Below are positions 56,685 through 64,000 of a DNA stretch of 64,000 nucleotides, in pieces. Source of the stretch: Planctomycetota bacterium (GTDB lineage: Bacteria > Planctomycetota > UBA1135 > GCA-002686595). The position numbers and the translations under genes are program-made. The number at the start of each line of letters is the position of its first letter. Positions within the stretch are counted from its first letter, which is position 1. The stretch covers positions 23,739 to 87,738 of the forward strand of contig JANQEJ010000342.1 of NCBI GenBank assembly GCA_028278425.1, in the 5' to 3' direction. The notes beneath the pieces are model-generated. The model was not told the DNA's origin. It made no database searches and was given only the letters and a program-made list of their open reading frames with translations.

Positions 56685-59096
56685 ATGACCATTGTTCCGC
56701 AGTCGGCAGCGAGGGAACAGGCGGACGTGAGGAAGACGCCGCACTACCCGGGAGAGCGGGTCACGACCGACGGCTCGGGCGCCGTGATCTGGGTCGAGAA
56801 GCACGTCTCGCAGGGCGCGTGCGCTTACCCGATCACGCCGACCACGCAGATGGGCGCGGACTTCGCCGCCGCCGCCGCCGACGGGTGGAAGAACCTGTGG
56901 GGGGAGGAGCTCCAGTTCCTCGAGCCCGAGTCCGAGCACTCCTCCGCGAGCGCCTCGGAGGGCTTCGCCGCCGCGGGCGGGCGGGTGACGAACTTCACCT
57001 CGGGGCAGGGGCTCGTCCTGATGAAGGAGGTGCTCTACACGATCGCCGGCAAGCGCCTCCCGGCGGTGTTCCACATCGGCGCGCGCGCGATGACGAGCCA
57101 TTCGCTCAACGTGCACGCCGGCCACGACGACGTGATGGCGGTGGCGGACACCGGGTGGTGCATCCTGTTCGCCCGCAACGCGCAGGAGTGCGCCGACCTG
57201 GCGCTGATCGGGCGTCGCGCGGCCGAGAACAGCCACACGCCCTTCATGTCCTGCCAGGACGGCTTCCTGACGACGCACACGCTCGAGACGGTCCACCTGC
57301 CCGAGCCGGAGCTCATGAAGGAGTTCGTCGGCGACCCGGCGAAGCGGATCCCGTGCCTGATGGATCCCGAGCGGCCGATGATGTCGGGCGTGGTGCAGAA
57401 CCAGGACTCCTACATGAAGGGCAAGGTCGCCCAGCGGTACTTCACCGACCGCACGCAGGGGTTCATCGACGAGGCGATGGGCACGTACGCCGAGGCGACG
57501 GGGCGGCGCCTCGAGCGCGTGATGTCCTACTACATGGACGACGCCGAGGTGGCGATCGTGGCGATGGGCTCGATGGTCGAGACCGCGCTTGCCACGGTCG
57601 AGTACCTGCGCGCCAACACCGAGCTGCGGGTCGGCGTCGTGCAGGTGGTGGCCTTCCGGCCCTTCCCGTCCAAGAAGATCGTGGAGGCCTTGAAGGACGT
57701 GCGCGCCTTCGCGGTCATCGAGCGGATGGACAACCCGCTGGCGCAGTCGAACCCGCTGACCGCCGAGATCAAGGCGGCCTTCGCCGACGCGCTGACCGGC
57801 GCGGCGGACATGCCGGCGGTCGAGCGCATCCCGCGCGTACACTCCGGCATCGCGGGGCTCGGCTCGCGCGACGTGCGGCCGGGGCACTTCATCGCGGTGG
57901 CGAAGAACCTGTACTCCAAGGGTCCGCGGATCTTTGCGCTCGGCATCGATCACCAGCTCTCGCTGCCGGTCGAGCTCGACCCCGACGTGCGCTCGCCCGG
58001 CGCGTTCAGCATGCGCGGCTACTCGGTCGGCGGCTTCGGCTCGGTGACGACGAACAAGGTCATCGCGACGATCGTCGGCGACCTGTTCGGCCTGTACGTG
58101 CAGGCGTACCCGCTCTACGGGTCGGAGAAGAAGGGGCTGCCCACGCGCTACTTCCTGTCCGCCTCGCCCGAGCCGATCCGCACGCACTGCGAGCTGAAGC
58201 ACGTCGAGTTCGTGCCGCTCAACTCCGCCAACGCCTTCAACATCGGCAACCCGATCGAGGGGATGACCGAGGGCGGCACGGTCTTCGTCCAGTCGAACGA
58301 GACCGACCCGGAGACCGTGTGGCGCCAGGTGCCGGCCTACGCGCGCCGGATCATCCGCGAGCGGAAGGTGAAGCTGCTCTACCTCGACGCCGCGGCGATC
58401 GCCGCCGAGGTGTCGAGCCGTCCGGACCTCCAGGTGCGGATGCAGGGCATCGTGCTGCTCGGCGTCTTCCTGCGCGCGGTCCCGTTCGCGAGGGAGCGCG
58501 GCATCGACCACGACGAGCTGATGAAGGGCGTCGAGGTCTCGATCCGCCGGTACTTCGGCAAGCGCGGCGAGCGCGTCGTGAAGGACAACATGACCTGCGT
58601 CCAGCGCGGCTACGACGAGGTGCGCGAGGTGCCCGACGCCGTGATGCTCGCCACCGCCGAGCAGCGCGACGAGGCGCTCCGCGGCCGCACCGTGTCCGAG
58701 CTGATGACGCACGGCGCGATCACCTGCACGCCGCAGACGCCCCTGGCCGACGTGCAGCGGCTCCTGGCCGAGGAGGGGATCTCCTGCGTCGTCGTCACCG
58801 ACGACGACGGGGCGATGCGCGGCGTGCTCTCCACGACCGACCTCGCGCGCGCGCAGTCGCTCGACGAGTCGCTGAACTCGAGGCTCCCGCGGCTCCTGCC
58901 GGAGCACCTGATGACCTCGAAGGTCCTCACCACCTATCCCGAGGAGCCGCTCGGCGCGGCGGTCGACCGCCTGGTCGAGCACCGCATCCACCGGCTCGTC
59001 GTCACCGACAAGGACGACCCGAAGCGTCCGATCGGGATCCTGTCGGTCACCGACCTCGCCCAGTCGTCCAACATCTTCGAGGAAGCGCCCGCTTAG
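56685..59096 (+). CDS. Pyruvate:ferredoxin oxidoreductase alpha/gamma chain fused to CBS pair
   Basis: An 803-residue chain from the ATG at 56685 (AAGGAGGA 4 nt upstream). The alpha (PP) domain opens with G-A-C-A-Y-P-I-T-P-T-T-Q-M and has E-S-E-H-S-S-A-S-A-S-E-G; a transketolase-C-like domain follows (V-V-A-F-R-P-F-P). The gamma domain begins around residue 435 (M-R-G-Y-S-V-G-G-F-G-S-V-T-T) and ends with D-N-M-T-C-V-Q-R-G. The last ~135 residues (668-803) are a tandem CBS pair (V-S-E-L-M-T-H-G-A-I, V-L-S-T-T-D-L-A, H-L-M-T-S-K-V-L, I-L-S-V-T-D-L-A). CBS pairs bind adenine nucleotides, so this enzyme may be energy-charge regulated. The beta chain is the next gene. Confidence 0.93.
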   Translation: MTIVPQSAAREQADVRKTPHYPGERVTTDGSGAVIWVEKHVSQGACAYPITPTTQMGADFAAAAADGWKNLWGEELQFLEPESEHSSASASEGFAAAGGRVTNFTSGQGLVLMKEVLYTIAGKRLPAVFHIGARAMTSHSLNVHAGHDDVMAVADTGWCILFARNAQECADLALIGRRAAENSHTPFMSCQDGFLTTHTLETVHLPEPELMKEFVGDPAKRIPCLMDPERPMMSGVVQNQDSYMKGKVAQRYFTDRTQGFIDEAMGTYAEATGRRLERVMSYYMDDAEVAIVAMGSMVETALATVEYLRANTELRVGVVQVVAFRPFPSKKIVEALKDVRAFAVIERMDNPLAQSNPLTAEIKAAFADALTGAADMPAVERIPRVHSGIAGLGSRDVRPGHFIAVAKNLYSKGPRIFALGIDHQLSLPVELDPDVRSPGAFSMRGYSVGGFGSVTTNKVIATIVGDLFGLYVQAYPLYGSEKKGLPTRYFLSASPEPIRTHCELKHVEFVPLNSANAFNIGNPIEGMTEGGTVFVQSNETDPETVWRQVPAYARRIIRERKVKLLYLDAAAIAAEVSSRPDLQVRMQGIVLLGVFLRAVPFARERGIDHDELMKGVEVSIRRYFGKRGERVVKDNMTCVQRGYDEVREVPDAVMLATAEQRDEALRGRTVSELMTHGAITCTPQTPLADVQRLLAEEGISCVVVTDDDGAMRGVLSTTDLARAQSLDESLNSRLPRLLPEHLMTSKVLTTYPEEPLGAAVDRLVEHRIHRLVVTDKDDPKRPIGILSVTDLAQSSNIFEEAPA

Positions 59097-59107
59097 CAAG
59101 GAAACGC

Positions 59108-60781
59108 ATGCCGCCCCAACCCAAGCTCGTGCACCGCGCCCTCGCCGACCTGAACCGCGCCGCGACCGAGTTCCGCGTGGCCGAGGGGCTCGACACCGAC
59201 TTCGCGCTCGAGGTGAATCCGGAGATCTCGAAGCCGGTCATCGAGCTCGACATCGACGCCTACATGGACGACTTCGAGGGGGTCACGACCGCCTACGAGT
59301 CCGGCACCGCGAGCGAGGAGCAGCCCGCCGACGCCGGCGTGGCCCGCTCGCTGATCCCGGCGGGCACCGGCTCGCTGCGCGACTTCAGCTACGTCGGCAC
59401 CGAGATCCCCGAGTTCCTGAACGACAAGTGCGTCGCGTGCATGGAGTGCGTCACGCAGTGCCCCGACACCGCGATCCTCGGCAAGACGGTGGTCCAGGCG
59501 GACATCGACAAGGACCTCGCCGGCACGAACGGCGAGGGCGACGAGCTCCGCTCGCACTGGTCCGTGACGCGCAAGTTCCACGACGCCTTCAAGAAGACCG
59601 GCGACCCCGGCATGTTCGGGATCTTCATCGACCCGACCAAGTGCAAGGGCTGCGGCGAGTGCGTCGAGGTCTGCGGCGATCACCAGGCGCTCAAGATGGT
59701 GATGAAGACCGAGGAGAACCTCGGCGAGGCGACGCGGGCGATGGAGCACTTCCGCCGCCTGCCGGACACCGACGACCGCTTCATCCGCGACAAGATCGCC
59801 GTCGACCGGATGCTCTCGTGCGACAAGAGCCTGCTCTACGTGGGCGGCGCCGGCTCGTGCGCGGGCTGCGGTGAGGCGAGCGCGCTGCGGATGCTGATGG
59901 CGCAGCTCGGCTGGGAGAAGGGGCGCGAGAACATCGGGCTCGTCGCGGCGACCGGCTGCAACACGGTCTACAGCTCGACCTACCCGTACAACCCCTACCT
60001 CGTGCCGTGGACGAACTCGCTCTTCGAGAACGCCCCGGCGATGGCGATGGGCGTCCGCAAGCGCTGGGACCAGCGCGGGTGGACCGACAAGACCCTGTGG
60101 GTCATCGGCGGCGACGGCGCGATCTTCGACATCGGCTTCGGGTCGTTCTCGCGCATGCTCGCGAGCGGGTTGGACATCAACGTGATCGTGCTGGACACGC
60201 AGGTCTACTCGAACACCGGCGGGCAGGCGTCGACGGCGTCGTACGTCGGCCAGGCCGCCAAGATGGCGCCCCACGGGAAGCAGCAGAAGGGCAAGGTCGA
60301 GGCGCGCAAGGACATCGCGCGGATCGCGATGATGCACCCGGACACCTTCGTCGCGCAGACGACGGCCGCGCACGCGAACCATTTCTACAACGCGATCTCG
60401 GAGGCGACGTCCTTCCCGGGACCGTCGGTCGTGATCACGTACACGACCTGCCAGCCCGAGCACGGCGTCGGCGACGAGTGCGCGGCGGCACAGGCGAAGC
60501 TCGCGGTGGACACGCGGACGTTCCCGCTCATGGTCTACGACCCGCGGAAGGGCGACAGCCTGCGCGAGCGTGTCGACCTCAAGGGCAACCCGTCGCTCAA
60601 GGAGGACTGGCACAAGGACTCCGAGGGCAACCAGGTCGACTTCACGACCTTCGCGCGCACCGAGGGCCGCTTCCGCAAGCACTTCGGGAAGGACGGTGCG
60701 CCCTCGGCGGAGCTCCTCGTCGGCCAGGAACAGATCCTCGGCAACTGGAGGATGCTGCAGGAGCTCGCCGGTCTGAGATAA
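59108..60781 (+). CDS. Pyruvate:ferredoxin oxidoreductase beta/ferredoxin chain
   Basis: A 557-residue chain, 11 nt after the alpha/gamma gene. A ~110-residue leader of unknown role precedes two 4Fe-4S ferredoxin sites: C-V-A-C-M-E-C-V-T-Q-C-P and C-K-G-C-G-E-C-V-E-V-C-G. The beta domain then has the proximal-cluster motif G-S-C-A-G-C-G-E, the thiamine-diphosphate site G-D-G-A-I-F-D-I-G and D-T-Q-V-Y-S-N-T-G-G-Q, and a later conserved Y-T-T-C-Q-P-E-H-G. With the upstream chain it forms a complete pyruvate (or 2-oxoacid) oxidoreductase that yields acetyl-CoA, CO2 and reduced ferredoxin in the cytoplasm. The split into alpha/gamma and beta/delta is less common than the single-chain form. Confidence 0.93.
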   Translation: MPPQPKLVHRALADLNRAATEFRVAEGLDTDFALEVNPEISKPVIELDIDAYMDDFEGVTTAYESGTASEEQPADAGVARSLIPAGTGSLRDFSYVGTEIPEFLNDKCVACMECVTQCPDTAILGKTVVQADIDKDLAGTNGEGDELRSHWSVTRKFHDAFKKTGDPGMFGIFIDPTKCKGCGECVEVCGDHQALKMVMKTEENLGEATRAMEHFRRLPDTDDRFIRDKIAVDRMLSCDKSLLYVGGAGSCAGCGEASALRMLMAQLGWEKGRENIGLVAATGCNTVYSSTYPYNPYLVPWTNSLFENAPAMAMGVRKRWDQRGWTDKTLWVIGGDGAIFDIGFGSFSRMLASGLDINVIVLDTQVYSNTGGQASTASYVGQAAKMAPHGKQQKGKVEARKDIARIAMMHPDTFVAQTTAAHANHFYNAISEATSFPGPSVVITYTTCQPEHGVGDECAAAQAKLAVDTRTFPLMVYDPRKGDSLRERVDLKGNPSLKEDWHKDSEGNQVDFTTFARTEGRFRKHFGKDGAPSAELLVGQEQILGNWRMLQELAGLR

Positions 60782-60791
60782 CCTCTTCTTC

Positions 60792-61808
60792 ATGCGAAGA
60801 AGACAACTCGGCCAAAGCGACCTCGAGGTCCCCGTCGTCACCTTCGGAGCCTGGGCCATCGGCGGCTGGGGCTGGGGCGGAACGGACGACGCCCGCGACG
60901 CCGCCGCCGTCGACGCGATGAAACGAGCGATCGACGCGGGCATGGACGCGATCGACACCGCGCCGGTCTACGGCTTCGGCCACTCCGAGCGCCTGGTCGC
61001 CGAGGCGATCCGCGGGCGGCGGGACAAGGTCACCGTGATGACCAAGGCCGGGCTGCGCTGGGACGACGAGCGCGGCGAGGTGGCCTTCGAGGGCGAGGAC
61101 GACCGCGGCGAGCCGCGCAAGATCTACTTCAACTCGCGGCCGGACTCCGTCCGCCACGAGGTGGAACAGAGCCTCGCGCGCCTCGGCGTCGACGCCATCG
61201 ACCTGCTGCAGATCCATTGGCCGGACCCGACGACGCCGATCGCCGACACCATGGGCGCCCTGGTCGACCTGTGCCGCGAGGGGAAGGTGCGCGCGATCGG
61301 CGTGTCGAACTACTCGAGCGAGCAGCTCGAGGAGGCGCGCGTCGCCCTGGGCGACGTGCCGCTCGCGAGCGACCAGCCCCGTTACAACCTGATCCGCCGC
61401 GATGCGGAGGAGGTCCTGTCCTACACGCGCGAGCACGGCATCGGGATCGTCGCCTACACGCCGCTCGAGCAGGGCCTGCTCACCGGCAAGGTCCCCGCGG
61501 ACCGCGACTTCCCCGAGAACGACGGCCGCGCGCAGCGCCCGAGCTTCCGTCGGGAGATCCGCGCGAAGGTCAACGCGACGCTCGACGACGTGGTGGCGCC
61601 GATCGCCGCGGCCCACGGCGCCACGCTCGCGCAGGTCTGCCTCGCCTGGGTGATCGACCAGCCCGGCGTGACCTCCGCGATCGCCGGGGCGCGCACGCCG
61701 GAGCAGGTGGACGAGAACGCCGGCGCCGGCGCGCTCGAGCTCACGGCGGCGGAGCTGACCGCGGTCCGCGACGCCTTCACCGCGCTCGATCTGGACCTCT
61801 CGGCCTGA
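60792..61808 (+). CDS. Aldo/keto reductase
   Basis: A 338-residue NADPH-type AKR. The catalytic tetrad is in place: Asp and Tyr in A-I-D-T-A-P-V-Y-G-F-G-H-S-E, Lys in V-M-T-K-A-G and His in L-Q-I-H-W-P-D. The family signature I-G-V-S-N-Y-S-S-E-Q-L and the Y-T-P-L-E-Q-G-L-L-T-G cofactor loop are also clear. It reduces an aldehyde or ketone, perhaps a sugar; the subfamily resembles general-stress-protein-69-type AKRs. It starts 10 nt after the PFOR beta stop and is followed by a cupin 17 nt downstream, so it belongs to the same operon. Confidence 0.92.
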   Translation: MRRRQLGQSDLEVPVVTFGAWAIGGWGWGGTDDARDAAAVDAMKRAIDAGMDAIDTAPVYGFGHSERLVAEAIRGRRDKVTVMTKAGLRWDDERGEVAFEGEDDRGEPRKIYFNSRPDSVRHEVEQSLARLGVDAIDLLQIHWPDPTTPIADTMGALVDLCREGKVRAIGVSNYSSEQLEEARVALGDVPLASDQPRYNLIRRDAEEVLSYTREHGIGIVAYTPLEQGLLTGKVPADRDFPENDGRAQRPSFRREIRAKVNATLDDVVAPIAAAHGATLAQVCLAWVIDQPGVTSAIAGARTPEQVDENAGAGALELTAAELTAVRDAFTALDLDLSA

Positions 61809-61825
61809 GCGCTTACCATCCCCGC

Positions 61826-62365
61826 ATGACCGAGTTCAATCCCGAGGCCCAGGAGCGCTACGGCGTCCAGGACTACGCTCCGAAGCCCGCGATCGAAGGC
61901 GTCGAGATCGTCGAGCTGCGCCGCTTCAACGACGACGGCGGCTCGATGACCGAGCTCGCGCGGCTCGACGGCGGCGCGGTGCAGGGCCTCGACGGCTTCA
62001 CGGCGAAGCAGGTGAACTACTCCGTCATGGAGCCGCTCGCGATCAAGGCCTTCCACCTCCACCGCCGCCAGACCGACGTGTGGTACGTGCCGCCGAGCGA
62101 CAAGATCCTGCTCGTGCTCGGCGACGTGCGCGCGGGCTCGCCGACCGAGGGGATGGTGAAGCGCTTCGTCCTCGGCGACGGGAACTCGCGCCTCGTCCGC
62201 ATCCCGCCCGGCGTCGCGCACGGCTGCAGGAACCTGCGGCCGGCGTCGCCGTCGGTGATCGTGTACTTCGTCGACCTGCACTTCTCGCCGGGAGAGGACT
62301 GCGACGAGGGGCGGCTCCCCTGGGACCACTTCGGGGCCGAGGTCTGGGAGGTCGAGAGGGGCTAG
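61826..62365 (+). CDS. RmlC-like cupin (dTDP-4-dehydrorhamnose 3,5-epimerase family)
   Basis: A 179-residue cupin from the ATG at 61826. The core resembles RmlC-like sugar epimerases: I-K-A-F-H-L-H-R-R-Q-T-D-V-W-Y-V with two candidate catalytic/binding His residues, I-L-L-V-L-G-D-V-R, and the closing I-P-P-G-V-A-H-G-C-R-N-L followed by Y-F-V-D. The usual G-V-L-R-G-L-H-F start of true RmlC is altered, so the substrate may not be the rhamnose precursor. It sits between an aldo/keto reductase and a molybdenum hydroxylase gene in one plus-strand operon. Confidence 0.82.
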   Translation: MTEFNPEAQERYGVQDYAPKPAIEGVEIVELRRFNDDGGSMTELARLDGGAVQGLDGFTAKQVNYSVMEPLAIKAFHLHRRQTDVWYVPPSDKILLVLGDVRAGSPTEGMVKRFVLGDGNSRLVRIPPGVAHGCRNLRPASPSVIVYFVDLHFSPGEDCDEGRLPWDHFGAEVWEVERG

Positions 62366-62369
62366 CGCC

Positions 62370-64000
<1,631 letters not shown>

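Noticed and set aside
56582..60781. A single plus-strand frame of about 1400 codons covering both PFOR genes
   Set aside because: Its first two thirds are out of frame with the alpha/gamma gene and read as Arg/Gly-rich noise; only the last part, from 59108, is the real beta chain.

Overview
This 64 kb window is a dense, high-GC bacterial chromosome segment, complete except for one gene cut at each end. Several things point to a planctomycete-like organism (phylum Planctomycetota). There are many secreted proteins with FG-GAP/VCBS or BNR repeats. At least three of them share one C-terminal module ending in a Q-G-(L/I)...D...L-x-L-x-x-G pattern. Signal-transduction genes are very numerous: hybrid histidine kinases, PAS kinases, HDOD and HD-GYP-like regulators, an ECF sigma factor and an NtrC-type activator. 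This placement is my inference from gene style; no rRNA or marker gene is present to prove it. I saw no tRNA, rRNA or CRISPR array.

Layout. 1-10.5 kb: the end of a secreted beta-propeller-like protein, an ASCH-like/winged-helix protein, an SLC13-type anion transporter with RCK_C domains, a 14-repeat FG-GAP protein, and a minus-strand operon of a BNR-repeat lipoprotein, an EndoIII-like Fe-S DNA glycosylase and an APH-family kinase. 10.5-15 kb: a small ArsR operon with two matching palindromic operators, an intact IS256-family insertion sequence (11385-12740) with perfect 8-bp target duplications, and a lower-GC stretch with a small secreted protein and a carboxypeptidase-regulatory-like protein whose 5' end is split by an in-frame TGA. 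15-28.7 kb: regulatory genes. These are a giant one-protein two-component system, a BlaI/BlaR1-type pair with two BlaI-type operators, an AraC-family remnant, a histidine kinase / ECF sigma / OmpR-regulator operon and a PAS kinase / NtrC-type pair.

28.8-41 kb: a secreted alpha/beta-hydrolase-like protein, a Xer recombinase, two exported proteins of unknown function, an MFS transporter, pabB, a chain of exported proteins (HEAT-like, membrane-anchored, coiled coil) leading into xseA and a GT2 glycosyltransferase, then a protein with two GspE/MshE-N-like modules. 41-45.4 kb: a second FG-GAP protein, divergent from a secreted S33-type hydrolase across a palindrome-rich gap. 45.4-52 kb: a perfect 26-bp inverted repeat, a four-gene operon (thioredoxin-fold protein, membrane histidine kinase, HDOD regulator, degenerate HD-GYP regulator), and a LuxR-type regulator with a receiver-like domain lacking its phospho-acceptor.

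52-56.5 kb: a HlyD-like lipoprotein overlapping a frameshifted squalene-cyclase-repeat gene, and a deoxyhypusine-synthase-like gene overlapping a gene for a bacterial protein with two PARP-type zinc fingers. 56.7-64 kb: a plus-strand operon of pyruvate:ferredoxin oxidoreductase (alpha/gamma chain fused to a CBS pair, plus a beta/ferredoxin chain), an aldo/keto reductase, an RmlC-like cupin and a molybdenum hydroxylase large subunit running off the right edge.

The most unusual items are the PFOR-CBS fusion and its operon, the twin PARP-finger protein coupled to a DHS-like enzyme, the BlaR1-like protease with secretin/STN-like repeats in place of a penicillin sensor, the kinase-ECF-regulator operon, the intact IS256 element and the TGA-interrupted and frameshifted genes.
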